A stretch of 64,000 bases of DNA, taken from assembly GCF_900176255.2 (NCBI RefSeq), contig NZ_FXEG02000002.1:434001-498000 (forward strand), in the 5' to 3' direction. Origin of the DNA: Mycobacterium ahvazicum (GTDB lineage Bacteria > Actinomycetota > Actinomycetes > Mycobacteriales > Mycobacteriaceae). The notes under the pieces were generated by a model. It was given only the letters and a program-made list of their open reading frames with translations. It was not told where the DNA came from and did not search any database. Made by a program: the position numbers and the translations under genes. The stretch's first letter is position 1; the number at the start of each line of letters is the position of its first letter. This document shows, one piece after another, positions 29,397 through 39,788 of the stretch.

Positions 29397-30082
29397 TGGC
29401 AGCGGTAAAGATTGACGTCAAGACGCCGGACGGCAAGGTCGACGGCTCGATCGAGCTGCCCGCCGAATTGTTCGACGCCCCAGCCAATATCGCGTTGATG
29501 CACCAGGTGGTCACCGCGCAGCGCGCGGCGGCTCGCCAGGGCACGCACTCGACCAAGACGCGCGGCGAGGTCAGCGGTGGTGGCCGTAAGCCTTACCGGC
29601 AGAAGGGCACCGGACGTGCGCGGCAAGGTTCGACGCGCGCCCCGCAGTTCACCGGTGGTGGCACTGTGCACGGCCCCAAGCCGCGCGACTACAGCCAGCG
29701 CACGCCGAAGAAGATGATCGCCGCCGCGTTGCGCGGGGCGCTGTCCGACCGGGCCCGTAACGGCCGCATCCACGCGGTGACCGAGCTGGTGTCGGGTCAG
29801 ACGCCGTCGACCAAGAGCGCCAAGGCATTTCTGAACACGCTGACCGACCGCAAGCAGGTGCTGGTCGTCATCGGCAGCACCGACGAGGCCGGTGCCAAGA
29901 GCGTGCGCAACCTTCCCGGTGTGCACATCCTGGCGCCGGGTCAGCTCAACACCTATGACGTGCTGCGTGCCGACGATGTGGTGTTCAGCGTCGAGGCGCT
30001 CAACGCCTATATCGCGGCAGCTTCGGGCAGTGCTCAAAACAACGACGAGGCTGACAACAACGATGTGGAGGTTTCGGCCTGA
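29396..30082 (+). CDS. rplD: 50S ribosomal protein L4
   Basis: A 228-residue L4. The tunnel loop [19 protein letters not shown] is intact at about 60–80. In E. coli L4 also represses its own operon through the leader; whether it does here is unknown. The acidic Asn-rich tail ([14 protein letters not shown]) is longer than in most bacteria. Overlaps rplC and rplW by one base each. Confidence 0.97.
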   Translation: MAAVKIDVKTPDGKVDGSIELPAELFDAPANIALMHQVVTAQRAAARQGTHSTKTRGEVSGGGRKPYRQKGTGRARQGSTRAPQFTGGGTVHGPKPRDYSQRTPKKMIAAALRGALSDRARNGRIHAVTELVSGQTPSTKSAKAFLNTLTDRKQVLVVIGSTDEAGAKSVRNLPGVHILAPGQLNTYDVLRADDVVFSVEALNAYIAAASGSAQNNDEADNNDVEVSA

Positions 30083-30384
30083 TGGCGACCGTCACTGACC
30101 CACGCGACATCATCCTGGCTCCGGTCATCTCGGAGAAGTCCTACGGACTGCTCGACGACAACGTGTACACCTTCGTGGTGCACCCCGATTCGAACAAGAC
30201 GCAGATCAAGATCGCTATCGAGAAGATCTTCTCCGTCAAGGTCGCATCGGTGAATACCGCGAACCGGCAGGGCAAGCGCAAGCGCACCCGCACCGGGTTC
30301 GGCAAGCGCAAAGGCACCAAGCGCGCGATTGTCACCCTGGCCGCGGGCAGCAAGCCGATTGACCTGTTCGGAGCTCCGGCCTAG
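30082..30384 (+). CDS. rplW: 50S ribosomal protein L23
   Basis: A 100-residue L23, which forms the chaperone and SRP docking site at the tunnel exit. It contains [19 protein letters not shown] and the basic loop [19 protein letters not shown]. It starts on the last base of rplD. Confidence 0.98.
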   Translation: MATVTDPRDIILAPVISEKSYGLLDDNVYTFVVHPDSNKTQIKIAIEKIFSVKVASVNTANRQGKRKRTRTGFGKRKGTKRAIVTLAAGSKPIDLFGAPA

Positions 30385-30413
30385 CCGCGCGCGAGAGAAA
30401 GACCTGATTAGAC

Positions 30414-31256
30414 ATGGCAATTCGCAAATACAAGCCGACGACCCCCGGTCGCCGCGGCGCCAGCGTCTCCGACTTCGCCGAGATCACTCGGACGGAGCCG
30501 GAGAAGTCGTTGGTGCGCCCGCTGCACGGACATGGCGGACGTAATGCGCACGGCCGCATCACCACTCGTCACAAGGGTGGCGGCCACAAGCGCGCCTACC
30601 GGGAGATCGACTTCCGGCGCAACGACAAGGACGGCGTCAACGCCAAGGTCGCACACATTGAGTACGACCCGAACCGCACCGCCAACATCGCGCTGCTGCA
30701 CTTCCTGGACGGCGAGAAGCGTTACATCATCGCCCCGCAAGGACTCTCGCAGGGCGACGTGGTGGAGTCCGGCGCCAACGCCGACATCAAGCCCGGTAAC
30801 AACCTGCCGTTGCGCAACATCCCGGCCGGTACCTTGGTCCACGCCGTGGAGCTGCGCCCGGGTGGCGGCGCCAAGATGGCGCGGTCGGCCGGATCCAGCA
30901 TCCAGCTGCTCGGTAAAGAGGGCACCTACGCTTCGCTGCGTATGCCCAGCGGCGAGATCCGCCGCGTCGATGTGCGCTGCCGCGCCACCGTCGGCGAGGT
31001 GGGCAACGCCGAGCAGGCGAACATCAACTGGGGCAAGGCCGGTCGTATGCGCTGGAAGGGCAAGCGCCCGACCGTCCGTGGTGTCGTGATGAACCCGGTG
31101 GACCACCCGCACGGTGGTGGCGAGGGTAAGACCTCCGGTGGTCGCCACCCGGTCAGCCCGTGGGGTAAGCCCGAGGGCCGTACCCGTCAGCCGAACAAGG
31201 CCAGTAACAAGCTCATTGTCCGACGCCGGCGCACCGGCAAGAAGCACGGTCGCTAG
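30414..31256 (+). CDS. rplB: 50S ribosomal protein L2
   Basis: A 280-residue L2, full length. [17 protein letters not shown] with the conserved peptidyl-transferase-centre His is present, and the C-terminus is basic ([15 protein letters not shown]). Starts [15 protein letters not shown], 29 nt after rplW. Confidence 0.98.
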   Translation: MAIRKYKPTTPGRRGASVSDFAEITRTEPEKSLVRPLHGHGGRNAHGRITTRHKGGGHKRAYREIDFRRNDKDGVNAKVAHIEYDPNRTANIALLHFLDGEKRYIIAPQGLSQGDVVESGANADIKPGNNLPLRNIPAGTLVHAVELRPGGGAKMARSAGSSIQLLGKEGTYASLRMPSGEIRRVDVRCRATVGEVGNAEQANINWGKAGRMRWKGKRPTVRGVVMNPVDHPHGGGEGKTSGGRHPVSPWGKPEGRTRQPNKASNKLIVRRRRTGKKHGR

Positions 31257-31274
31257 GAAGTCGAGGAGTAACAG

Positions 31275-31552
31275 ATGCCACGCAGCCTGAAAAAGGGACC
31301 GTTCGTCGACGACCACCTGCTCAAGAAGGTGGACGTGCAGAACGAGAAGAACAGCAAGCAGGTCATCAAGACCTGGTCGCGTCGTTCGACGATCATTCCC
31401 GACTTCATCGGCCACACCTTTGCGGTGCACGACGGCCGCAAGCACGTCCCGGTGTTCGTCACCGAGGCGATGGTCGGCCACAAGCTCGGTGAGTTCGCGC
31501 CGACGCGCACGTTCAAGGGCCACATCAAGGACGACCGAAAGGCCAAGCGCCG

Positions 31553-31556
<4 letters not shown>
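31275..31556 (+). CDS. rpsS: 30S ribosomal protein S19
   Basis: A 93-residue S19 beginning [19 protein letters not shown], with the conserved [20 protein letters not shown] segment. It binds 16S rRNA in the head. The ribosome site is GAGGAG; the stop overlaps rplV by ATGA. Confidence 0.98.
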
Positions 31557-32967
<1,411 letters not shown>

Positions 32968-32970
32968 ATC

Positions 32971-33387
32971 ATGTTGATTCCCCGCAGAGTTAAGCACCGC
33001 AAGCAACACCATCCACGCCAGCGCGGCATCGCCAGCGGTGGCACGGAGGTGAACTTCGGCGACTTCGGGATCCAGGCCCTCGAGCACGCCTATGTCACCA
33101 ACCGGCAGATCGAGTCGGCTCGTATCGCGATCAACCGGCACATCAAGCGTGGTGGCAAGGTGTGGATCAACGTCTTCCCCGACCGTCCGCTGACCAAAAA
33201 GCCCGCCGAAACCCGCATGGGTTCGGGTAAGGGCTCGCCGGAGTGGTGGGTGGTCAACGTCAAGCCGGGCCGGGTGCTGTTCGAACTCAGCTACCCCAAC
33301 GAGCAGACCGCTCGCGAGGCGCTCACTCGAGCAATCCACAAGCTGCCGATCAAGGCACGCATCATCACCCGAGAGGATCAGTTCTGA
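32971..33387 (+). CDS. rplP: 50S ribosomal protein L16
   Basis: A 138-residue L16 beginning [19 protein letters not shown], with [20 protein letters not shown]. It helps form the A-site tRNA pocket. Starts 3 nt after rpsC and overlaps rpmC by one base (TGATG). Confidence 0.98.
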   Translation: MLIPRRVKHRKQHHPRQRGIASGGTEVNFGDFGIQALEHAYVTNRQIESARIAINRHIKRGGKVWINVFPDRPLTKKPAETRMGSGKGSPEWWVVNVKPGRVLFELSYPNEQTAREALTRAIHKLPIKARIITREDQF

Positions 33388-33632
33388 TGGCAGTGGGTAT
33401 TTCGCCTGGCGAACTGCGCGAGCTCACCGACGAGGAGCTGACCGAGCGCCTGCGCGAATCCAAGGAGGAGCTGTTCAACCTCCGCTTCCAAATGGCGACC
33501 GGACAGCTCAACAACAACCGCCGGCTGCGCACGGTGCGTTCGGAAATCGCCCGTGTGTACACGGTGCTGCGTGAACGAGAGCTGGGCCTGGCTAGTGGTC
33601 CTGACGGATCCGACGGAACTAAGGAATCGTGA
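33387..33632 (+). CDS. rpmC: 50S ribosomal protein L29
   Basis: An 81-residue two-helix protein: [20 protein letters not shown], then [20 protein letters not shown]. The C-terminus has a short Gly/Asp/Ser extension. ATG 33387 overlaps the rplP stop; a longer open frame from 33243 is an artefact of the rplP region. Confidence 0.97.
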   Translation: MAVGISPGELRELTDEELTERLRESKEELFNLRFQMATGQLNNNRRLRTVRSEIARVYTVLRERELGLASGPDGSDGTKES

Positions 33633-33976
33633 TGGCAGAAGCTAAAGCCGCCCCCAAGCAAGCCGCCGCGAAGGATGGCGCTTCGAAAGAGAAGGGCCCG
33701 CAGCACACTCCGGCGAACCCGAAGACGCGTGGCCGGCGCAAGACGCGCATCGGCTACGTGGTGAGCGACAAGATGCAGAAGACCATCGTCGTCGAGCTGG
33801 AAGAGCGTACCCGGCACTCGCTGTACGGCAAGATCATCCGGACAACCAAGAAGGTCAAGGCGCATGACGAGAACGGCGACGCCGGCGTCGGCGACCGCGT
33901 CCTGCTGATGGAGACCCGGCCGACGTCGGCCACCAAGCGGTGGCGGCTCGTCGAAGTACGGGAAAAGGCCAAGTAA
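33632..33976 (+). CDS. rpsQ: 30S ribosomal protein S17
   Basis: A 114-residue S17. An N-terminal Lys/Ala-rich extension of about 35 residues precedes the core [23 protein letters not shown] 33632 overlaps the rpmC stop; GTG 33629 would add one residue. Last gene of the S10 operon, followed by a terminator. Confidence 0.97.
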   Translation: MAEAKAAPKQAAAKDGASKEKGPQHTPANPKTRGRRKTRIGYVVSDKMQKTIVVELEERTRHSLYGKIIRTTKKVKAHDENGDAGVGDRVLLMETRPTSATKRWRLVEVREKAK

Positions 33977-33993
33977 CGTCCGAGTGGCATGCA

Positions 33994-34024
33994 ACGCCCG
34001 AGACCTCACGGTCTCGGGCGTTTT
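33994..34024 (+). terminator. Intrinsic terminator of the S10 operon
   Basis: A perfect 12-bp stem (ACGCCCGAGACC / GGTCTCGGGCGT) with a TCAC loop, followed by TTT and GCTTT. It begins 18 nt after the rpsQ stop. Confidence 0.9.
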
Positions 34025-34055
34025 GCTTTCGCGAGCTGGGTCGACTCAGCGTTGG

Positions 34056-34111
34056 CGAGCGTAATCCCACTGCGAAAAATGGTCGGAAATTTCGCAGTGG
34101 GGTTACGCTCG
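34056..34111. repeat. 22-bp inverted repeat upstream of atsA
   Basis: Arms at 34056–34077 and 34090–34111 match in 21 of 22 bases around a 12-nt loop. The core is CACTGCGAAA/TTTCGCAGTG. It ends 4 nt before the atsA ATG, where the ribosome site would be, so the RNA hairpin could hide the start. Related sequences occur before other mycobacterial genes, by my recollection. Confidence 0.8.
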
Positions 34112-34115
34112 GCGC

Positions 34116-36476
34116 ATGTCCCCTGACGCACAAGGCTTTCAAGGCAAGATCGAGCTGGACATTCGCGATTCGGAGCCGGACTGGGGCCCGTATGCCGCAC
34201 CGACCGCCCCGGAGAATTCGCCGAACATCCTGTATCTGGTCTGGGATGACACCGGCATCGCGACCTGGGATTGCTTCGGCGGCCTGGTCGCGATGCCCGC
34301 GATGATGCGGATTGCCCAGCGTGGCATCCGGCTGTCGCAATTTCACACCACCGCACTGTGCTCGCCGACCCGCGCGTCGTTGCTGACCGGTCGCAACGCC
34401 ACCACGGTCGGCATGGCCACGATCGAAGAATTCACCGACGGTTTCCCGAACTGCAACGGCCGCATCCCGACCGACACCGCGCTGATCTCCGAGGTGCTCG
34501 CCGAACGTGGTTACAACACTTACTGTGTCGGCAAGTGGCACCTCACGCCGCTCGAGGAATGCAGCATGGCCTCGACGAAACGGCACTGGCCCACCTCGCG
34601 CGGCTTCGAGCGGTTCTACGGCTTCATGGGCGGTGAGACCGATCAGTGGTACCCGGACCTGGTCTACGACAACCATCCGGTGAACCCGCCCGGCACGCCC
34701 GAAGACGGCTACCACCTGTCCAAGGACCTCGCCGACAAAACGATCGAATTCATCCGCGATGCCAAGGTGATTGCGCCCGACAAGCCCTGGTTCACCTATC
34801 TGTGCCCCGGCGCCGGACACGCGCCGCATCATGTCTTCAAGGAGTGGGCCGACAAGTACGCCGGCCGGTTCGACATGGGCTACGAACGCTACCGCGAGGT
34901 CGTGCTGGAAAACCAGAAGTCGTTGGGGATCGTGCCGCCGGACACCGACCTGTCCCCGATCAACCCTTATCTGGACGTCACGGGGCCGGCCGGCGAGCCG
35001 TGGCCGCTGCAGGACACCGTTCGACCGTGGGACTCGCTCAATGACGAAGAGAAGAAGCTGTTTTCGCGGATGGCCGAGGTGTTTGCCGGTTTCCTCAGCT
35101 ACACCGACGCCCAGATCGGCCGCGTCCTGGACTATCTCGAGGAATCCGGCCAGCTCGACAACACCATCGTCGTGGTGATTTCCGACAACGGTGCCAGCGG
35201 TGAAGGCGGCCCGAACGGATCGGTGAACGAGGGCAAATTCTTCAACGGCTACATCGACACCGTCGAGGAGAGCATGAAGCTCTTCGATCACCTCGGTGGG
35301 CCCCAGACCTACAACCATTACCCGATCGGCTGGGCGATGGCCTTCAACACGCCCTACAAGCTCTACAAGCGCTACGCCTCCCACGAAGGCGGTATTGCCG
35401 ACTCGGCAATCATCTCTTGGCCCAACGGAATTGCGGCCCACGGTGAGGTGCGCGACAACTACGTCAACGTTTCCGACATCACTCCGACCATCTACGACCT
35501 GCTGGACATGACCGCGCCGGAGACGGTCAAAGGTATTACGCAGAAGCCGTTAGACGGCGTGAGTTTCAAAGTGGCCCTGGATGATCCGGCCGCCGACACC
35601 GGCAAGCAGACCCAGTTCTACACGATGCTGGGCACCCGCGGGATCTGGCACAACGGCTGGTTCGCCAACACCGTGCACGCCGCCACGCCGGCGGGCTGGT
35701 CACACTTCGACGCCGACCGCTGGGAGCTGTTCCACATCGAGGCCGACCGCAGCCAGTGCCACGATCTGGCCGCCGAGCAACCCGAGAAGGTGGAAGAGCT
35801 TAAGGCGCTGTGGTTTTCCGAGGCCGCCAAGTACAACGGTCTGCCGTTGTCGGACCTGAACCTGATGGAGACCATGACCCGCTTCCGGCCCTACCTGGTG
35901 GGGGAGCGGACCAGCTACATCTACTACCCCGACTGCGCGGACGTCGGAATCGGTGCCGCCGCCGAAATCCGTGGCCGCTCGTTCGGCGTGCTGGCCGACG
36001 TGACCGTGGACACCACCGGCGCCGAAGGCGTGCTGTTCAAGCAGGGCGGCGCGCACGGCGGGCATGTGCTGTTCATCCAGGACGGACGCCTGCATTACGT
36101 CTACAACTTCCTGGGCGAGCGTCAGCAGCTGGTGTCCTCGTCGGGCCCGGTGCCGTTGGGCAGACACCTCTTCGGCGCCAGTTACACGCGGACCGGCACG
36201 GTGCCGAACAGTCATACGCCGCTGGGTGACGTCACCCTGTTCGTCGATGACGAGGTGGTCGGAACGCTCGCCGATGTGACCACCCACCCCGGAACCTTCG
36301 GTTTGGCGGGCGCCGGCATCACCGTCGGCCGAAACGGCGGATCCGGAGTATCCAGCCGGTACAAGGCGCCGTTCGTCTTCACCGGCGGCACCATCGCCGC
36401 GGTCACCATCGACTTGTCCGGGCGGCCTTATCAAGACGTGGAAACCGAACTTGCGCTTGCATTTTCGCGTGACTGA
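34116..36476 (+). CDS. atsA: Arylsulfatase AtsA (formylglycine-dependent)
   Basis: A 786-residue sulfatase, the length of the M. tuberculosis homologue. The signature LCSPTRASLLTGR holds Cys82, which is converted to formylglycine. Metal ligands include the early NILYLVWDDTG segment and VVISDNGASGEGGPNGS. Sulfate-ester hydrolysis is the family reaction; the natural substrate is not known. The C-terminal part (about 600–786) is a beta-rich domain. No signal peptide is seen. The activating enzyme is encoded 4 kb downstream. Its 3' end overlaps the next gene by 8 nt. Confidence 0.95.
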   Translation: MSPDAQGFQGKIELDIRDSEPDWGPYAAPTAPENSPNILYLVWDDTGIATWDCFGGLVAMPAMMRIAQRGIRLSQFHTTALCSPTRASLLTGRNATTVGMATIEEFTDGFPNCNGRIPTDTALISEVLAERGYNTYCVGKWHLTPLEECSMASTKRHWPTSRGFERFYGFMGGETDQWYPDLVYDNHPVNPPGTPEDGYHLSKDLADKTIEFIRDAKVIAPDKPWFTYLCPGAGHAPHHVFKEWADKYAGRFDMGYERYREVVLENQKSLGIVPPDTDLSPINPYLDVTGPAGEPWPLQDTVRPWDSLNDEEKKLFSRMAEVFAGFLSYTDAQIGRVLDYLEESGQLDNTIVVVISDNGASGEGGPNGSVNEGKFFNGYIDTVEESMKLFDHLGGPQTYNHYPIGWAMAFNTPYKLYKRYASHEGGIADSAIISWPNGIAAHGEVRDNYVNVSDITPTIYDLLDMTAPETVKGITQKPLDGVSFKVALDDPAADTGKQTQFYTMLGTRGIWHNGWFANTVHAATPAGWSHFDADRWELFHIEADRSQCHDLAAEQPEKVEELKALWFSEAAKYNGLPLSDLNLMETMTRFRPYLVGERTSYIYYPDCADVGIGAAAEIRGRSFGVLADVTVDTTGAEGVLFKQGGAHGGHVLFIQDGRLHYVYNFLGERQQLVSSSGPVPLGRHLFGASYTRTGTVPNSHTPLGDVTLFVDDEVVGTLADVTTHPGTFGLAGAGITVGRNGGSGVSSRYKAPFVFTGGTIAAVTIDLSGRPYQDVETELALAFSRD

Positions 36477-37158
36477 ACGTTCGCGGCTAGCCAGGTTCGT
36501 CGCGGCGGGTCTGATTTGCCTGCTGGCAGGCGGGGCCTGTGGTTGCGGGAAAACAACGGGCGGCAACGCCGTTCGGGCCGGCACGACGGCAACGTCAACG
36601 ACGACGTCGGGCGCGCCGCGCAAATCCGACCCGGCTGAGCCGGTGCCCGGCGTCGAGGCCACACTGCCCGATCACATTCCGCCCAACGCCCTGGCCTGCC
36701 TGCCCGCCGCCACCGGCAACGGCCGGATGACGGCGGCGTCGGTATCGGATCCGGTGGCCCCCAGGCTCACCGTGCCGCTGCCCGACGGCTGGAGCTCGGC
36801 CCCCGGTGGTGGTGATGTCGCACTGACCGCGAGCGGGTCCGACGGGTTATCGGCCAGGGTGACGATCACGCCGACCGACCTCGAACCCGGCGGCGCCTTC
36901 TTGCGCTACGGCGCCGATCTGCGCACCGCCAACCCGGGCGTGCAGGTCAGCGTCGAAGCGGCTCAGTTCTGCGGCTACAGCAGCCAGCTGCTCGGTGGCA
37001 GCACCGGCGGGCTCGCCTTCGCCGACCGCATCACCCACATCTGGACGAACAACAAGGCATTTCTCGTGGTCGTCCACCTGGAGGGGCCCGCGGCTGCCCC
37101 GGGATTCAGTGCGGCGAAATCCACGGTGATGCAGCAATTCGCGGTCGTTATCCCCTGA
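36469..37158 (+). CDS. Putative lipoprotein with CLPAATGNGR-type body
   Basis: A protein of about 229 residues. The N-terminus (TERSRLARFVAAGLICLLAG, then GACGCG) is a signal peptide with a lipobox-like LAGGAC, so it is probably anchored outside the membrane. A Thr-rich linker and a folded domain of about 150 residues follow (PPNALACLPAATGNGRM, LTVPLPDGWSSAPGG). It resembles the mycobacterial LpqN/LpqT-like lipoproteins in outline; this is not certain. GTG 36469 overlaps the atsA stop; TTG 36451 is an alternative. The overlap suggests co-expression with the sulfatase. Not at this position in M. tuberculosis, by memory. Confidence 0.7.
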   Translation: MTERSRLARFVAAGLICLLAGGACGCGKTTGGNAVRAGTTATSTTTSGAPRKSDPAEPVPGVEATLPDHIPPNALACLPAATGNGRMTAASVSDPVAPRLTVPLPDGWSSAPGGGDVALTASGSDGLSARVTITPTDLEPGGAFLRYGADLRTANPGVQVSVEAAQFCGYSSQLLGGSTGGLAFADRITHIWTNNKAFLVVVHLEGPAAAPGFSAAKSTVMQQFAVVIP

Positions 37159-37176
37159 AAGAGGCCGCTTGACTGC

Positions 37177-37182
37177 TAGCAT
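37177..37182 (+). promoter_or_regulatory. -10 element of DUF4436 gene 1
   Basis: TAGCAT followed by CTGAC, 8 nt before the GTG of a short upstream ORF. The same layout occurs at 39697 and 41676 before the two paralogues. Confidence 0.5.
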
Positions 37183-37190
37183 CTGACCCC

Positions 37191-37256
37191 GTGCCTGCCG
37201 GGAAAGGCGTCAAACTATCCGTTCTACTCGTGGTGGTGATGTCCGATGACCGCTGA
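37191..37256 (+). CDS. Leaderless upstream ORF before DUF4436 gene 1
   Basis: A 21-codon frame from GTG, 9 nt past the predicted -10, so probably at the transcript's 5' end. It ends VVVMSDDR and runs 11 nt past the main ATG (37246) in another frame. Its ribosomes would reach the main start, allowing coupling or competition. Peptide conservation is low; position is conserved in all three paralogues. Confidence 0.4.
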   Translation: MPAGKGVKLSVLLVVVMSDDR

Positions 37257-38175
37257 AGCCCCGCCGCTGCCGCCGTCGAAACCAGAAGCGCGCGGTCGCC
37301 AAATCGCAATAGCCTTCGGGATTCTGGTAGCGGTCATCAGCGTCTACGTCCTATCCCTGATCGCCGTGCACCTGTTGGCCAAATCGGCGCCGCCGTTGCC
37401 CGCCGTGGACTTCAGCAAGGTCGAGGCCGAAGACAGCGTCGTGCAGGTGAACCTGAGCGAGCTGAAAACGGTGGCGAATCGCCTAACGGTGAATGTGCTT
37501 GTCTACCCGAAAGATTCGTTGTACGACAAGAACTTCGGTGTGCTGACCACCGATGCGGCGGTGCGGCTGTATCCCGATAACGACCTCGGCGACCTGCAGT
37601 ACCCGATTGGCAAGGCGCCGGCGCAGGTGACCACCACCATCGAGGCGCGCGGCGATCCGGGTAACTGGCCTTTCGACTCGTACAAGACGGACGTCATCGC
37701 GGCCGATGTGTTCACCGGAACGGGCCAAAACCGCGAAAAGGCGCCTGCCCGCGTCGAAGTCACCGGAAAGCTGGACGGCTGGGACGCTAGTGTCACCCGG
37801 GTCCACGACCCCGACGACGCCGATCCCAACATCATGGACAACGTCGTGATCACGCTGCACCGGTCCAAGGGCCCGCTGATCTTCGACGTCGGTGTGGTGC
37901 TGGTACTCATCGCCCTGCCGATGCTGGCGCTGTGGGTGGCCATTCCGGTGGCCCTGGGCCGGACGTCGTTCCTGCCGCCGCTGACAACCTGGTATGGCGC
38001 GATGCTGTTCGCCATTGTCCCGCTGCGCAATATCCTGCCGGGCAACCCACCGTACGGTTCCTGGATCGACCAGGCCGTCGTGCTATGGGTGTTGATCGCG
38101 CTCGTCGTCGCCTTGGCGTTGTTCCTGGTCGGCTGGTGGCGGCAACGAGATCGAAGAACGCCTAAGAAGACCTAG
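37246..38175 (+). CDS. DUF4436 membrane protein, paralogue 1
   Basis: A 309-residue protein with an N-terminal helix (about 18–42, IAIAFGILVAVISVYVLSLI). An extracytoplasmic domain of about 160 residues contains ANRLTVNVLVYPKDSLYDKN and VRLYPDNDLGDLQYP. Three C-terminal helices (about 206–300) include MLFAIVPLRNILPGNPPYGS. The topology is one helix, an outer domain, then three helices. Function unknown. It belongs to the same family as Rv0713 of M. tuberculosis and is one of three copies here. Confidence 0.8.
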   Translation: MTAEAPPLPPSKPEARGRQIAIAFGILVAVISVYVLSLIAVHLLAKSAPPLPAVDFSKVEAEDSVVQVNLSELKTVANRLTVNVLVYPKDSLYDKNFGVLTTDAAVRLYPDNDLGDLQYPIGKAPAQVTTTIEARGDPGNWPFDSYKTDVIAADVFTGTGQNREKAPARVEVTGKLDGWDASVTRVHDPDDADPNIMDNVVITLHRSKGPLIFDVGVVLVLIALPMLALWVAIPVALGRTSFLPPLTTWYGAMLFAIVPLRNILPGNPPYGSWIDQAVVLWVLIALVVALALFLVGWWRQRDRRTPKKT

Positions 38176-38199
38176 GGCAGACCTAGAGCGCGAAAAGCC

Positions 38200-39327
38200 T
38201 TAGCGCACATTCTCAATCGACGACGAGGTGATGGCGTCGATAGCGGTGAAGACGCGTGACTGGAAGTCGGGCGGCAACGGAATGTAGCCGTTCTTGTCGA
38301 GATCGACCTGGCCCGGTCCGACGGCCGCCTGCAGGAACGCCTTGACCGCCTGGCCGACAGCCGGGTCGGTGTACTTCGAGCAGACGATCTCGTAGGTGAC
38401 CATCACGATCGGGTACACATCGGGCTGGGTGGGGTTGTAGAAAGGCGTGGTGTCCAGCACGAGATCGTTACCCTTGCCGACGATCTTGGCGTTGGCGATG
38501 GTCTTGCCGACGGTGTCGGTTCCGATGCGGACCGGGCGCAACGATTTCCGGCTCGCCGGGGTCTTGATCTGGGCGGCGAACAGGCCCTGGTCCAACGCGA
38601 ACGACAGCTCGTTGTAAGAGATCGCGCCCTCGGTGTTCTTCACCTCCGACGACGTGCCGACGTTGCCGTGGGCGCTGGTGCCCACGCCGCCGTTGAAGAT
38701 CTTGCCGGTGCCCTTGTCCCAGGCCCCACCGGATGCGGCCTGCAGGTAGGCCTGGAAGTTGGCGGTGGTGCCGGACGGGTCGGCGCGGTGGATCACGTGA
38801 ATGTTTTCCGGCGGCATCGAGGCGTTCATCGCGGTGATGGCCGGATCGTCCCAGCGCGTGATGGTGCCGTTGAAAATCTTGGCCAGCGTGGGCGCGTCGA
38901 GCACCAGGGAATCGACGGCGTTGAGGTTGTAGGTGATGGCGATCGGCCCGAACACCACAGGAAGGTTCCACGCGTCGGCGCCGCCGCAGCGCTGTTTGGC
39001 GGCCGCGTACTGGTCACCGGTGAGGGGAAGGTCGGATCCGGCGAAGTCGGTCTTGCCTGCCAGGAAGTCCTCGACGCCCGCAGCAGAACCGTTTGCGGTG
39101 TAGGACAGATTTTGCGCCTTGCAGGCTTTCGCGTAGGCATCGACAAAGCGCTTCATCGCATTTGCCTGCGCGGTCGAACCGCTGGCGGTGAGGTCTTGTT
39201 TGCCGCCGCAATCGACTCGCGCTCCGTTGGCGTAAGACAGCGAGGTGTGGGGTTTTCCGCATCCCGAGAGCACCAGTGCGGCCGCGGTCAGCACGCTTAT
39301 GGCGGCAGCCGGTCGGTTGTGCTTCAC
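38200..39327 (-). CDS. PstS-type phosphate-binding lipoprotein
   Basis: A 375-residue substrate-binding lipoprotein. The signal peptide ends in the lipobox LVLSGC with Cys23. The phosphate-site segments are present: [29 protein letters not shown] and [16 protein letters not shown]. It should bind inorganic phosphate outside the membrane for a PstCAB transporter. No transporter genes are adjacent, so it is an orphan. GTG 39327 follows AAGGAGGC at good spacing; a longer reading is rejected. It lies opposite to and between DUF4436 genes 1 and 2, a place where M. tuberculosis has no pstS gene, by memory. Confidence 0.88.
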   Translation of the reverse strand: MKHNRPAAAISVLTAAALVLSGCGKPHTSLSYANGARVDCGGKQDLTASGSTAQANAMKRFVDAYAKACKAQNLSYTANGSAAGVEDFLAGKTDFAGSDLPLTGDQYAAAKQRCGGADAWNLPVVFGPIAITYNLNAVDSLVLDAPTLAKIFNGTITRWDDPAITAMNASMPPENIHVIHRADPSGTTANFQAYLQAASGGAWDKGTGKIFNGGVGTSAHGNVGTSSEVKNTEGAISYNELSFALDQGLFAAQIKTPASRKSLRPVRIGTDTVGKTIANAKIVGKGNDLVLDTTPFYNPTQPDVYPIVMVTYEIVCSKYTDPAVGQAVKAFLQAAVGPGQVDLDKNGYIPLPPDFQSRVFTAIDAITSSSIENVR

Positions 39328-39696
39328 GTTGAATGCCTCCTTGGGAACGGCCGGGGGTGGGACGGCCTTGAGCTGTGATCGAAGTCTAGCGACGTGGCGT
39401 GAGTGGTGGGAGCGGTGACCTGGGGTAACCGCGTCAATCGGAACGGGGGGCGGCAGGTGTGCACTCGGTCTCCGGCAGCGTGGCCAGCCCCGACGTGCCA
39501 GACGGCGCCCGGCATCGGCGGCGAGCCCGGTTTCGGGGTGCATGTCCACCCCGCTTTCGACACACGTCGACATTTACAGCTATCGAAGCGACGCGCAAAC
39601 AAACATCGGGTGAATTGGCAGTTCGCACCCGGTCGGGGGAATGGCTAAGGCAGTTTGCGAAAACCCGCATTTCGAGCGCTATTGCCGCGCGTTGAT
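39328..39696. other. Intergenic stretch without a supported gene
   Basis: Between the pstS-like start and the promoter of DUF4436 gene 2 no reading frame has gene-like codon use on either strand. The PstS promoter should lie near 39360–39420 on the minus strand, but I see no clear -10/-35 pair. Confidence 0.5.
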
Positions 39697-39702
39697 TACC
39701 AT
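39697..39702 (+). promoter_or_regulatory. -10 element of DUF4436 gene 2
   Basis: TACCAT followed by CTGAC, 8 nt before the GTG of the upstream ORF; same arrangement as before paralogue 1. Confidence 0.5.
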
Positions 39703-39710
39703 CTGACTTC

Positions 39711-39788
39711 GTGTCGGCTCCGGTTAGCTGGAATCGCCCAGCGAACTGCGAGCCGAGGTCCGTTGTCCGCCGTGGAGGTGACCGATGA
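39711..39788 (+). CDS. Leaderless upstream ORF before DUF4436 gene 2
   Basis: A 25-codon frame from GTG 39711 ending VVRRGGDR. Its TGA overlaps the main ATG at 39785 (ATGA), the classic geometry of translational coupling. The GTG lies 9 nt past the predicted -10, so it is probably the transcript's first codon. Confidence 0.45.
   Translation: MSAPVSWNRPANCEPRSVVRRGGDR

Noticed and set aside
39403-39648. 81-codon plus-strand frame upstream of DUF4436 gene 2
   Set aside because: No ribosome site or conserved pattern; composition is not gene-like.
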